Source of the DNA: a bacterium
GTDB taxonomy: Bacteria; BMS3Abin14
Direction of reading: 5' to 3'
Assembly (NCBI GenBank): GCA_020350725.1
Contig: CP070719.1
Coordinates: 781,026 to 845,025, forward strand
Length of the DNA: 64,000 bases
Part shown: positions 11,375-20,004 of the stretch, one piece after another
Layout: each line of letters starts with the position of its first letter
Position numbering within the stretch: the stretch's first letter is position 1
The notes under the pieces: model-generated
The model's database searches: none
The model's input: the letters and a program-made list of their open reading frames with translations, nothing else
What the model was told of the DNA's origin: nothing
Position numbers and translations under genes: made by a program

Positions 11375-12724
11375 CTACCCCTCGATCCCGTACTCCTTGA
11401 TCTTGGCCAGGAGGGTCTTGCGGGTGATCCCCAGGGTCCGTGCCGTGTGAGTTCTGTTGCCCTCCTTTTCGGCCAGGGTCCTCTCGATGAGCATCCTCTC
11501 CATCTCCTTGAGAGAGATGCCGGACTGGACGGCATCCAGACCCGGCGGCGCCTCAACCTGCTTCCCCGCCAGGGGTTCCGGCAGGTCCTCCTCACCGAGA
11601 TATCTGCCCCGGGACAGGATGACCCCCCTCTCGATGACATTCATCATCTCCCGGACGTTGCCCGGCCAGTCGTAGGAGACAAGGCAGGCGAGGGCGCGCG
11701 GCGATATCCCGTGGATATCCTTGCCGTGCCGCCGGGCGAAGCGTTTGAGGAAGAGATCGGCAAGGAGAGGGATGTCGATCTTTCTCTCCCTCAAGGGAGG
11801 AACCCTGACGGGGAAAACGGACAGGCGGTAGAACAGGTCCTCGCGGAAACGGCCGGCCCTGACTTCCACCTCGAGGTCCCTGTTTGTGGCCGCGATGATC
11901 CGGACGTCCGTGATGATCTCACGGTTGTCGCCAAGGGGGGTGATCACTCCGTCCTGAAGGACCCTGAGAACCTTGGCCTGAGCCGGGGCCGGAAGGTCTC
12001 CCACTTCGTCCAGGAAGAGGGTCCCGTCCCTCGCGGCGACGAACTTTCCCTCCTTGTCCCGTTCCGCCCCGGTGAACGAGCCCTTCCGGTGCCCGAAGAG
12101 CTCGCTCTCCACCAGATTTTCAGGAATGGCGGCACAGTTCAACCGGATCATATTTAAATCCCGCCGCGGGCTCATCATGTGTATCGCCTCAGCGAGGATC
12201 TCCTTTCCGGTGCCGCTCTCCCCGGTGAGCAGGACGGTCGCGTCGGTAGGGGCCACCCTTGCGATCTCAGTTAGAAGGCCCTCCATGACGCTGCTGGTTG
12301 ACACAATACCCGTCCGGCGAAGCTCTTCCGGAAGACCTGCCAGCCGGTAGTCGTCCTCCGGTTCGAGGCCGGCCCGGACAGCCTCTTTGAGCTCGTGGAT
12401 GTCGAGGGGCTTCGTGAGGTAATCGTAGGCCCCTTTTTTCAATGCCTGGACGGCGGTGTCCACGGCTGCATAGGCCGTCATGATGAGGACGGGAAGCGAC
12501 GGATCGTAGGCCTTCAGAAGGCGCAGGGTCTCCAATCCTCCGATGCCCGGCATCTTCAGGTCCAGGAGAACGAGGTCTGATGGATCGGTCCTCTGCTCCT
12601 CAAGGCCGCCCTCTCCGGTTCCGGCCTCTGCCGCTGCGTAGCCCTCCTCGGCGAGGGCCTCCTTCAGCATGAGGCGGTGCGACGCATCGTCGTCAATGAT
12701 GAGGATCTTTCTTTTCGCTCTCAC
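11375..12724 (-). CDS. Sigma-54-dependent response regulator, NtrC family
   Basis: 449 residues in three parts. The receiver domain (1-120) has the phospho-aspartate in VLLDLKMPG and the switch residues in LIMTAYA and YLTKPLD. The AAA+ domain (about 140-375) has Walker A GESGTGKE, the sigma-54 contact loop as GSFTGA (usual form GAFTGA) and Walker B region GTLFLDEVGD. The C-terminus is a Fis-type helix-turn-helix (NRTHTARTLGITRKTLLAKI). It activates sigma-54 promoters when phosphorylated. Its start overlaps the stop of the kinase gene (ATGA), so the two form a coupled pair. The signal is unknown. Confidence 0.95.
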   Translation of the reverse strand: MRAKRKILIIDDDASHRLMLKEALAEEGYAAAEAGTGEGGLEEQRTDPSDLVLLDLKMPGIGGLETLRLLKAYDPSLPVLIMTAYAAVDTAVQALKKGAYDYLTKPLDIHELKEAVRAGLEPEDDYRLAGLPEELRRTGIVSTSSVMEGLLTEIARVAPTDATVLLTGESGTGKEILAEAIHMMSPRRDLNMIRLNCAAIPENLVESELFGHRKGSFTGAERDKEGKFVAARDGTLFLDEVGDLPAPAQAKVLRVLQDGVITPLGDNREIITDVRIIAATNRDLEVEVRAGRFREDLFYRLSVFPVRVPPLRERKIDIPLLADLFLKRFARRHGKDIHGISPRALACLVSYDWPGNVREMMNVIERGVILSRGRYLGEEDLPEPLAGKQVEAPPGLDAVQSGISLKEMERMLIERTLAEKEGNRTHTARTLGITRKTLLAKIKEYGIEG

Positions 12725-14475
12725 TGACGATCTCCTGCGGCGGGGGCGGGGATCTCCAGAACGGCCACCGCACCTCCCGACGGACCTGCCCCGGAGATCC
12801 TCGCCGATCCTCCATGAAGGTCGGCGATCTTCCTGACCAGAGGCAGGCCCAGGCCGGTGCCTTTCTCGCGGGTGGTGTAGAAAAGGTCGAAGATGCGTTC
12901 CCTCTCCTCCTCGGCAATGCCCGGCCCCTCATCCGTGACCCTCAGGGTGAGCTCATCCTTCCCGGCTTCGGCCTCGAGGCGGACAGTTTGACCGGGGACG
13001 GACGCCTCGATGGCGTTAATGACCAGGTTGAGCAGAGCCTGTATGATCATATCCCGGTCAAGGGGCCACTCCAGCCCTTCGGGCACCGGGCCGATCTCCA
13101 GCGCGACGCCCTTCGACCGCAGGTCGCTCTCGGAGAGCGACAGGACGTGGGACAGGATGTCGGCGACAGGCCAGGTCCGGATGTCGGGAGATTCGGTCCT
13201 GGCGTAGGACAACATGCTGCCGACCACCCTGTTCAACCGGTCCACTTCCTCGACGAGGACGCGGGTGTATCGGGCGTGATCCTCGGACACTTTGCCGGAC
13301 AGGAGCTGGGCGAATCCTCTGATGGAACTCAGAGGATTTCTGATCTCGTGGGCGACGGTCGAGGCGAGGCGGCCGAGTTCAGCCAGACGCTCGGCCTGGT
13401 GGACCCGTTCTCTGAGGGATTTCAGCTCGCCGATATCCTGGAACAGGACCAGCACGGCATTGACCTTCCCTTCGCCGCCGGGAAGAGGGGTGGCCGACAG
13501 GCTGACCTCGAGATCCACCCCGGAGGAGCGATGCAGCAAGCCCTCCCGAATGGACGCGGTCTGCCCGGCAAGGACAGAGTCAAAAGGCAGAAGGTCGGGG
13601 GAGAAGATGGAGGTTATCTTCCTTTTCAGGAGAGCCCTCTCGGGGATGCCGAGGACAGCTTCCGCTGAGGGGTTGACGATGGATATTCTGCCATCCGAAC
13701 CGCAGAGGATCAGGCCGGCCGGCATCTGACGGACGAGTTCCCTTGCCATGGATTCCGTCCGGGACAGGGCCTCCGTCACTTCCCTGGCCCGCTGGCTCCA
13801 GAAGATCCACCCGAGAAACCCCGACGCCGCCGCCGCCAGGAGAAGCCCCAGGAGGATGGTCACCCTCTGGTGCCTGGCCCGAAAGGCCAGAGGTCCCTCG
13901 GCGTCGAGCACGACAAGGACCCAGGACCCTTCGGACGGGATCGGGGATGGACGGCGCAGGCCCATCCTCCCCATGTGGCCCCTGCCGCCGCCTGGTCCCT
14001 GTTGCGCCAGGATCATCCTGTACACGAAGAGCTCTTCACCGGGCAGAAAATAGCCATCCGGCAGCCCTGAAGCTCCGGGAGGATCCGAGAGGATCCGGGA
14101 GGGAAGCTCCCCGGGTGTTATGCCCCCGGAGGCGGCGACCTCTCCCCCCGCGCCCACGATGCCGAGGAACAGGACCCCTGCCTGATCGGCTGTCTCGGAC
14201 AGGAGATTTTCCAGGGCGTTCTGCTCCAGGGCAAAACGCATCATCCCGGTCCTCATACCGGCTTCAAGGCTTCTTGCCAGGGCATCGGCCTGACGGAAGA
14301 GACTTTCCTCGATGAGGCCTCTCTCAACCCGGGCACTCCGGTAGGTCAGAAACCCGATGGCGACGAGGGGGATGACAAACAGCAGCAGTAAAAAGGGTGT
14401 TCGCCTGACTGAGGAGGGCTTTTCCCGGGGAAGCCAGGTGCCCGGCGGCCGGGGCGCATCGGTGTCCATGCTCAA
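12721..14475 (-). CDS. Membrane sensor histidine kinase with PAS domain
   Basis: 584 residues. Two membrane segments (about 27-45 and 205-225) bracket a periplasmic sensor region of roughly 160 residues that includes a glycine-rich run (GPGGGRGHMGRMG). A cytoplasmic PAS domain follows (ILCGSDGRISIVNPSAEAVLG), then the H-box LASTVAHEIRNPLSSIRGF, the N-box NLVINAIEAS and the G-boxes DEGPGIAEEE and GTGLGLPLV. It pairs with the overlapping NtrC-type regulator. Ligand unknown. The overall design resembles ZraS/HydH-like kinases, but the metal-binding motif of those proteins was not recognised here. Confidence 0.92.
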   Translation of the reverse strand: MSMDTDAPRPPGTWLPREKPSSVRRTPFLLLLFVIPLVAIGFLTYRSARVERGLIEESLFRQADALARSLEAGMRTGMMRFALEQNALENLLSETADQAGVLFLGIVGAGGEVAASGGITPGELPSRILSDPPGASGLPDGYFLPGEELFVYRMILAQQGPGGGRGHMGRMGLRRPSPIPSEGSWVLVVLDAEGPLAFRARHQRVTILLGLLLAAAASGFLGWIFWSQRAREVTEALSRTESMARELVRQMPAGLILCGSDGRISIVNPSAEAVLGIPERALLKRKITSIFSPDLLPFDSVLAGQTASIREGLLHRSSGVDLEVSLSATPLPGGEGKVNAVLVLFQDIGELKSLRERVHQAERLAELGRLASTVAHEIRNPLSSIRGFAQLLSGKVSEDHARYTRVLVEEVDRLNRVVGSMLSYARTESPDIRTWPVADILSHVLSLSESDLRSKGVALEIGPVPEGLEWPLDRDMIIQALLNLVINAIEASVPGQTVRLEAEAGKDELTLRVTDEGPGIAEEERERIFDLFYTTREKGTGLGLPLVRKIADLHGGSARISGAGPSGGAVAVLEIPAPAAGDRQ

Positions 14476-14524
14476 TCAATAGGTCGGCTGGAGGTCTCTG
14501 TCAAGGGAGGACCCTGATGGGCAG

Positions 14525-14660
14525 TTGGAAAGGAGTAGGGAGAAAGGGGAAAGGATTTCTTGGATCCCGGTCAGAACTGTTCAGAGACAGGTCCTGGAAG
14601 AGTACCCTTTTCCCTGTCGCCGGCCACTCAGAGCCCTTTGACCTTCGGCCTTTATCCTTT
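14525..14660. repeat. Two seven-base periodic tracts flanking the Thr-tRNA editing gene
   Basis: 14525-14559 reads as TTGGAAA, GGAGTAG, GGAGAAA, GGGGAAA, GGATTTC; 14633-14660 reads as GCCCTTT, GACCTTC, GGCCTTT, ATCCTTT. Both keep a strict 7-base step. They lie between the kinase start and the end of the editing-domain gene. Confidence 0.6.
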
Positions 14661-14693
14661 TCCCCGATCCCCTCCATGTCCCGGGGGAGATGG

Positions 14694-15104
14694 TTAAAAG
14701 GACTTGAACACCTTCGCCAGCGATTCTCCGCCGATGTGGAGTTTCATCTCGCAGAAATAGCCGAAGGGCGTCAGGTGCACGGCATATCCCGCACCCTCGA
14801 GGCGCTCCGCCGCTCGCTCGAGGATCTGGCGGGCGTAGTGGGGGTCCGCCCGGCTCTCCGAGAGGTGGGAGAAGAAATGGAGGACCACGGTCCGGCTGTC
14901 GAACTTCCCCGCCAGCCACTTGATGTTCTTGACCAGTTTGTCCAGGATCTTCTTGCCTTTCCCGGGGTCGTCCTCCTCTGCCTGGACGAGGACGAGAACG
15001 CATCCCCTGACCTCGTTCTCCCCCTCGGCGTCCGGCGCCCCGTCCATGCTTTTCCTGTGGGTCCTGTACCAGAATGACGGTGTGTGGAACATGAGAAGTT
15101 TCAT
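14694..15104 (-). CDS. Stand-alone archaeal-type threonyl-tRNA synthetase editing domain
   Basis: 136 residues resembling only the N-terminal editing domain of archaeal threonyl-tRNA synthetases, a D-aminoacyl-tRNA-deacylase-like fold. The N-terminus MKLLMFHTPSFWY, the middle VVLHFFSHLSESRADPHYARQ and the C-terminal TPFGYFCEMKLHIGGESL (equivalent of the PFGWYKxFxIxxKGHPLSE motif) support this. In archaea the domain removes Ser from Ser-tRNA(Thr). No synthetase core follows. It is divergent from threonine synthase, so a link to threonine supply is plausible. The family call is from memory of the motif, not a search. Confidence 0.72.
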   Translation of the reverse strand: MKLLMFHTPSFWYRTHRKSMDGAPDAEGENEVRGCVLVLVQAEEDDPGKGKKILDKLVKNIKWLAGKFDSRTVVLHFFSHLSESRADPHYARQILERAAERLEGAGYAVHLTPFGYFCEMKLHIGGESLAKVFKSF

Positions 15105-15242
15105 GAAAATGAATATAGACGAAGAGGGCGGTCAAGTCTAAGTTATCGTTTGGATCATCTCCGTGTCTCCTCAGGGATGGTTGCAGGGGTGGACGCCTGT
15201 TGGTAGTATTCTTGGAAGTGCAGGGATGGGCGGAAAAGCAGA

Positions 15243-15277
15243 GAATTAGAAATTAGAGTTTCAGAGCATTGGAGCCA
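15243..15277. repeat. Seven-base periodic repeat upstream of threonine synthase
   Basis: GAATTAG, AAATTAG, AGTTTCA, GAGCATT, GGAGCCA in a 7-base step. Shares the GAGCATTGGAG and TTAGAAATTAGAG words with the tract at 50134-50168. Confidence 0.55.
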
Positions 15278-15334
15278 TAGGGAATCAGGGCCGGCGGTGC
15301 CGGCCACGGTCATGTTCCGAAGGGAGTGGGGACA

Positions 15335-16744
15335 ATGAAAAGGGGAAAGACACAGACGGGCTCCGTGGTTTTACCAACCCACAGGGGGGACGTCGTCTAC
15401 AGCTGCATCGAGTGCCAGGCTCAGTATTCGCTGGAGGAATTTCACTACACCTGTCCCTCCTGCGGATCGCTCCTGAAGCTTCTGGACAGGGCCTTCGACG
15501 AACTGAAAAGGGTGTCCGGCACCAAGTGGCGCGCCATATTCGACGGCAGAAGAGTTTCCAACCGGCACTTCCTGGCGGGCATCTTTCTTTTCCACGAGCT
15601 GATCCTGCCTGCCGTACCGCCCGAGGACGTTATCTATCTCGGGGAGGGCCACACTCCCCTAATAAGGGCTAACGAGGATCTCTCCGGCTGGGTGGGAGCC
15701 CCTTTCTATGTTAAGAACGACGGCCTGAACCCATCGGCGAGTTTCAAGGACCGGGGAATGGCCAGCGCCATCAGCTACCTGAACCACTCCATCAGGGCGA
15801 GGGATATTCCCCAGGTCCTGGGGATATGTGCCAGCACGGGGGACACCTCGGCCGCCGCGGCCCTTTACCTGAGTTACCTTCCGAAGGGGAAGGTCAAATC
15901 GGTGGTCCTTCTCCCCCAAGGAAAGGTCACCCCACAGCAGCTCTCTCAGCCCCTCGGTTCGGGGGCAACCGTCATCGAGCTCCCCGGGGTCTTTGACGAC
16001 TGCATGAAGGTGGTGGAGGAACTGGCGGAGAATTACGAGGTCTTTCTCCTGAACAGCAAGAACCCGGCCCGCATCAACGGCCAGAAGAGTTACTCCTACG
16101 AGGTGGCCCAGCAGCTCGACTGGCAGACCTCGAACCTGGTCACGGTGCTGCCCATCGGCAACGCGGGCAACATTACCGCCGTCATGGAGGGTTTCCTGGA
16201 CCTGTATCGCCTGAATATCATCGACACCCTGCCGACGGTCATCGGAGTCCAGAGCGAGCATGCCGACCCCGTGTACCGGTGGAGCATGACCGGCAAATAT
16301 GCGCCTGTCCCGGTCAGAGCCAGTGTTGCCCAGGCGGCCATGATCGGCGATCCGGTCTCGTTCCCCAAGGTAAGACAGCTGGTGGAGGAGCATTATCAGA
16401 GCAGGTTCTTCGCGGTCAGGGTCAGCGAACAGGAGGTCATGGAGGGTATGTTGACAGCCAACCGTCACGGCCACGTGGTCTGCACCCAGGGGGGAGAATC
16501 CGTCGCCGGCCTGAAAAAAGCCGTCGCCAACGGTCTGGTCAGCCGGGAGGACACTCTGGTGGTGGACTCGACCTCCCATCAGCTCAAATTCGCCGAGTTC
16601 CAGCAGATGTATTTCACGGACTCCTTCGCCCCGGAGTACGAGATCACCACGCGCATGGACCTCAGGAATGCACCGGTGGCCCTCGATGCAGATGCCGAAT
16701 CGGTGGCCGGGTTTTTGAACCTGAAGAGAAAGGGGAAGACATAG
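15335..16744 (+). CDS. thrC: Threonine synthase (PLP enzyme with N-terminal zinc ribbon)
   Basis: Converts O-phosphohomoserine to threonine. About 469 residues from the ATG at 15335, which has AGGGAG 8 bases upstream; a GTG at 15326 is an alternative. A zinc ribbon (CIECQAQ...CPSCGSLL, residues about 27-50) precedes the PLP fold. The PLP lysine is in NPSASFKDRGMASA near residue 140, and LPIGNAGNITAVMEGF near 270 binds the cofactor phosphate. The length and the ribbon fit the bacterial/archaeal class that takes a CxxC ribbon at the N-terminus. Single gene. Confidence 0.93.
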   Translation: MKRGKTQTGSVVLPTHRGDVVYSCIECQAQYSLEEFHYTCPSCGSLLKLLDRAFDELKRVSGTKWRAIFDGRRVSNRHFLAGIFLFHELILPAVPPEDVIYLGEGHTPLIRANEDLSGWVGAPFYVKNDGLNPSASFKDRGMASAISYLNHSIRARDIPQVLGICASTGDTSAAAALYLSYLPKGKVKSVVLLPQGKVTPQQLSQPLGSGATVIELPGVFDDCMKVVEELAENYEVFLLNSKNPARINGQKSYSYEVAQQLDWQTSNLVTVLPIGNAGNITAVMEGFLDLYRLNIIDTLPTVIGVQSEHADPVYRWSMTGKYAPVPVRASVAQAAMIGDPVSFPKVRQLVEEHYQSRFFAVRVSEQEVMEGMLTANRHGHVVCTQGGESVAGLKKAVANGLVSREDTLVVDSTSHQLKFAEFQQMYFTDSFAPEYEITTRMDLRNAPVALDADAESVAGFLNLKRKGKT

Positions 16745-16848
16745 GCTCGCCGGGCCTGTGCGGTATGGGCAGGGGAGTGACCTTTCCTTGCTTATTTAAA
16801 GCGGTTTTCCGCGCCTGAACCCTGATCTGTCACGGGAAGAAAAACAGG

Positions 16849-17610
16849 ATGTCTGAAACCTTCCGCCTGCGACATTACGCGTCCAGCCTTCTCCTCATCC
16901 TTTTCCTGTTTCCCTGTCCTGCCCATGGGCGGGACGAGGTGGTGGTCCTTCTCCACGGGATCGCCAACGTCCCACTGTCCATGAAATTTATCCAGTATCA
17001 CCTGGAGGAGGAGGGCTATACCGTTCTCAACCTCGGGTATTCCAGCACGGAGATGTCCATCGAAGAGGCGGCAGAGGGGGTCCGGACGCGGGTCAGCCGG
17101 TGGATAAAGAACAACCGTCATGAGGGCAAAACGATCCATTTCGTCGCTCACAGCATGGGCAACATCGTGTCGAGGAAGGCCGTGGGAACCGGTTTTCCCC
17201 GCCTCGGCCGGATGGTCATGATCGCGCCTCCCAACAGGGGTTCCCTGACGGCGGCCCAGCTGAAGGATCTCCAGCTCTTTAAATGGATTTACGGACCCGC
17301 CGGTCAGCAGCTCTCCGCGGACAATCGTATCTTCTTCGACCGGCTGCCCGTACCCCCATGCGAGTTCGGCGTCATCGCCGGTGGAAAGGATGACGGTGAG
17401 GGTTACAATCCCCTCCTGGCCGGCGACGATGACGGCACGGTGAGAGTGGAGGAGACCAAACTCGAGGGCATGGCCGATTTCATCCTGCTGCACAACATGC
17501 ACACGATGATCCTGTTCGATCGGGACGCGGCCGACCAGGTGGTCCATTTTCTCCGGAACGGAAGGTTCAACCACCTATCCGTCCCCGGGGGAACGGAGAT
17601 GGGACGGTAA
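16849..17610 (+). CDS. Secreted alpha/beta hydrolase, lipase-like
   Basis: 253 residues with a signal peptide (LLLILFLFPCPAHG, cleavage near 27). The chain opens with the oxyanion-hole motif VVVLLHGIANVPLSM, and the nucleophile serine is in FVAHSMGNIVSRKA, a variant G/AHSMG elbow. A DDGTVRVEETKLEG segment (near 205) and HNMHTMILF (near 225) probably supply the acid and histidine of the triad. The layout resembles PGAP1/DUF676-type lipases acting on ester bonds in the periplasm or outside. It is followed directly by a 7-base periodic repeat. Confidence 0.8.
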   Translation: MSETFRLRHYASSLLLILFLFPCPAHGRDEVVVLLHGIANVPLSMKFIQYHLEEEGYTVLNLGYSSTEMSIEEAAEGVRTRVSRWIKNNRHEGKTIHFVAHSMGNIVSRKAVGTGFPRLGRMVMIAPPNRGSLTAAQLKDLQLFKWIYGPAGQQLSADNRIFFDRLPVPPCEFGVIAGGKDDGEGYNPLLAGDDDGTVRVEETKLEGMADFILLHNMHTMILFDRDAADQVVHFLRNGRFNHLSVPGGTEMGR

Positions 17611-17666
17611 TTGGACATTAGACATTAGACATTAGAGACTAGAGATTGGAGATTAGAGATTGGAGG
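17611..17666. repeat. Seven-base periodic repeat (TTAGACA type), eight units
   Basis: TTGGACA, TTAGACA, TTAGACA, TTAGAGA, CTAGAGA, TTGGAGA, TTAGAGA, TTGGAGG are contiguous, 56 bases, starting on the base after the stop codon of the lipase-like gene. The cleanest example in the window. Confidence 0.9.
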
Positions 17667-17722
17667 CCGGTTCTCCGTTCCGGGTTTCCGGTGCATCTTC
17701 TCCAGCTGTCGTCTTTCAGCCC

Positions 17723-18514
17723 TTAGCTCCTTTTTCTGTAGATGCACTTCCTCACCCTCTCGAAGCCGGCGGCGCCGGGCAGCGTTTCCGTCCGGCCGAT
17801 GACCAGGAGACCGGGCGCTTCGAGACAGCCGCGGATGCCGGCCAGGACCTGCATGCAGGAGTCCTCCGTATTGTAGGTCAGGATGGAGTTGCGAAGGAGG
17901 ACCAGGTGGCAGCGGTCCGGGGGGGGGTCCCTGAGGAGATCGCGCCGGAGGAGAAGGACCCTGCCCTTTACATCATCGGACAGGATCCAGTCCTCACCGA
18001 CGCGGACGAACCACCTCTCCCTCATCCGCTCCGGGACCTCCCTGATGCTTCCCCACTGGTAGGCGCCCTCCCTGGCCCGGACAAGGGAGATGTCGTGGGT
18101 TTCCGTTCCGACGACCTTCCAGGAGGGTCCGATCTCTCCCTCCTCCTCCATGGACATCAAAAGCATGGCGAGGGAGTAGGGTTCCTCTCCCCCTGCACTT
18201 CCCGCACACCAGGCCGACAGTCCCCTGGAGGGGATACAGGTCACCTCTTCCAGGATGACCTGCCGGAGGTCCTGCCAGACGGAGACGTTTCTGAAGAAAC
18301 GGCTTATGGTGACACGGAACAGGGATTCGAGGAGGATCCTCTCCGCCGGATCGGCCAGGACCCTGTCCCGGTAGAGGCCCGGGTCCCGGATGCGCAAGGA
18401 GTCCATCCGCCGCTGGATCTTTCGGCGAATATTCCTTCTGTTCAGGGGCCTCCACCGGTAGCCCAGCCGGGGGGCTGTCTCCCTCAGAAAACTCTCGAAC
18501 TCTTCCGGCTTCAC
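17723..18514 (-). CDS. CheR-type protein-glutamate methyltransferase, stand-alone
   Basis: About 263 residues from GTG at 18514 (GGGGGA 6 bases upstream); an ATG at 18574 would add 20 residues. CheR-family enzymes methylate glutamates of chemoreceptors. The N-terminal helical domain (FESFLRETAPRLGY...NRRNIRRKIQRRM) precedes the SAM-binding domain with AWCAGSAGGEEPYSLAMLL and the conserved TRFFR-like segment VTISRFFRNVSVW. VVGTETHDISLVRAREGAY and LLRNSILTYN match later CheR motifs. No chemoreceptor, CheB or CheA is nearby, so it may serve a distant pathway. Confidence 0.85.
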   Translation of the reverse strand: MKPEEFESFLRETAPRLGYRWRPLNRRNIRRKIQRRMDSLRIRDPGLYRDRVLADPAERILLESLFRVTISRFFRNVSVWQDLRQVILEEVTCIPSRGLSAWCAGSAGGEEPYSLAMLLMSMEEEGEIGPSWKVVGTETHDISLVRAREGAYQWGSIREVPERMRERWFVRVGEDWILSDDVKGRVLLLRRDLLRDPPPDRCHLVLLRNSILTYNTEDSCMQVLAGIRGCLEAPGLLVIGRTETLPGAAGFERVRKCIYRKRS

Positions 18515-18839
18515 TGTTCTTCCCCCTGCGGCCGGGACTTCTTTCCCTGGGGAGGAGGATATCACATCGGACATTACAGGTTATTGGGAATTTCCGGAAC
18601 TTATGGTATTTTTGGCGAAAAAGTCCGATCGAAAAGTGAAATTGACACGGGCACCGATGTCCGAGGTCTCGAACCCGGCCAGGCAGGGGGCAGGTCGCAT
18701 GATCCATCTACCGGGCCTTGGGACCCCGGACGGGCTCGACCTTTGGGATGCCTGGGATATATGATCATAACTGAGGGGGGCGGACTCGTGAAGGAACCGG
18801 AAAGTATCCTACGAGGTCCTGGACCGTCGGGAGGCCAAG

Positions 18840-19331
18840 ATGATCCTTGCAGCCGTAAGTGACAGTCATGACCACAGGGCGCCCCTGGGAGCGGCCGTCA
18901 AAAAAGCCCATGAGGAGGGGGCGCAGATCCTGTTCCACCTGGGCGATCTCATTTCTCCCTTTATGCTGTCGACCCTCAAGGAATTCCCCGGCCGGATCTA
19001 TCTCGTTATCGGGAACAATGACGGAGACGCCCTGGCGGTCTCCAGGACCATACCCCAGGAGTGTTCCCAGATCCGGGAGTATTCCAGGAATATCGTGGTC
19101 GAGATCAACGGCGTGACGGTGGGGGCGACCCACTACCCGGAGTACGCCAGGCCCATGGCCGCCAGCGGTGACTTTGACATCGTCCTGTACGGCCACACGC
19201 ACCAGTACTCCGAACGGAGGATCGGCGAGACCCTCCTCCTCAACCCGGGGGATCTGATGGGGCTGTCGGAGGATAAATCGTTCTGTCTCGTCGACACGGA
19301 AACGCTGGAGGTGAGGAGGCTGTTCGTGTGA
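18840..19331 (+). CDS. Metallophosphoesterase, YfcE/MJ0936 type
   Basis: 163 residues. Metal ligands are visible in the usual order: AVSDSHDH (8-13), LFHLGDLISP (31-40), IGNNDGD (57-63), GATHYPEY (near 95) and YGHTHQYSER (near 118). This family hydrolyses small phosphodiesters with two metal ions; the natural substrate is not predictable. SD GGAGG lies 5 bases before the ATG. Its stop overlaps the GTG start of the SGNH esterase, so the two form an operon. Confidence 0.87.
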   Translation: MILAAVSDSHDHRAPLGAAVKKAHEEGAQILFHLGDLISPFMLSTLKEFPGRIYLVIGNNDGDALAVSRTIPQECSQIREYSRNIVVEINGVTVGATHYPEYARPMAASGDFDIVLYGHTHQYSERRIGETLLLNPGDLMGLSEDKSFCLVDTETLEVRRLFV

Positions 19332-19921
19332 CGGAGACCAGGGTCTACGCCGCGTTCGGAGACTCCATAACAGACGGCTATGGGGTGGCAAGGAGTTTCG
19401 TCTTCCATGCCGCCGATCGGATCAGAGGGGCCACCCCGCACCTGGAGTGGACGATCCTCGTAAGGGGAATGAGCGGAGAGACCTCCACGGAAGCCCTCTA
19501 CCGCCTCGACAGGGACCTTCTCTCCCAGGACCCCGACCTCGTCACGGTCAACTTCGGGGTCAACGACGCCTTCTCCGGCATATCCCCCGAGAGGTTCGCC
19601 GACAACCTGAAGACCATGGTCCACAGGGTCAAAGAGAACGGCTGCGGGAGGATCGTCCTTCTGTCCTCGGAGGTGATCCCCGAGCCCGAGGCGGAAAGGC
19701 AGGTCCTGCCCTACTGGGACGCCATGAGGCGGACGGCCGACGATACAGGTTCCGTCTACGCCGACGTCAACGGTTACTGGCAGAAACTGATCGACGCAGG
19801 GCGCAACCAGTGGGATATGATCATCCCGGGTGACCTCCACCCCAACGAAGAGGGACACCGGGTCATCGGTGAGGCCGTCTGGCTTGCCATCGAGGAGAGC
19901 CGCCTGCTGGAGGACCTGTAA
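19328..19921 (+). CDS. SGNH/GDSL hydrolase (arylesterase-like)
   Basis: 197 residues, GTG start overlapping the previous stop (GTGA). Four blocks of the SGNH fold are present: FGDSITDGYG (block I serine), RGMSGETSTEAL (block II glycine), VNFGVNDAFSG (block III asparagine) and GDLHPNEEGH (block V Asp and His). No signal peptide is seen, so it is probably cytoplasmic. The nearest well-known relatives are TesA-like arylesterases and lysophospholipases. Substrate unknown. Confidence 0.87.
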   Translation: MTETRVYAAFGDSITDGYGVARSFVFHAADRIRGATPHLEWTILVRGMSGETSTEALYRLDRDLLSQDPDLVTVNFGVNDAFSGISPERFADNLKTMVHRVKENGCGRIVLLSSEVIPEPEAERQVLPYWDAMRRTADDTGSVYADVNGYWQKLIDAGRNQWDMIIPGDLHPNEEGHRVIGEAVWLAIEESRLLEDL

Positions 19922-20004
19922 CGTTCAGGGCACAGACGACCATTGAATCCGGGAAAGAGCGACATCCCGTTTTCCTGAGATCCCCACCCGAAGGAGGCCG
20001 AGTT

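Noticed and set aside
17660..18862. 400-residue open frame on the plus strand
   Set aside because: Opposite the CheR gene; composition is Pro/Gly/Asp-rich noise and the CheR motifs are unambiguous.
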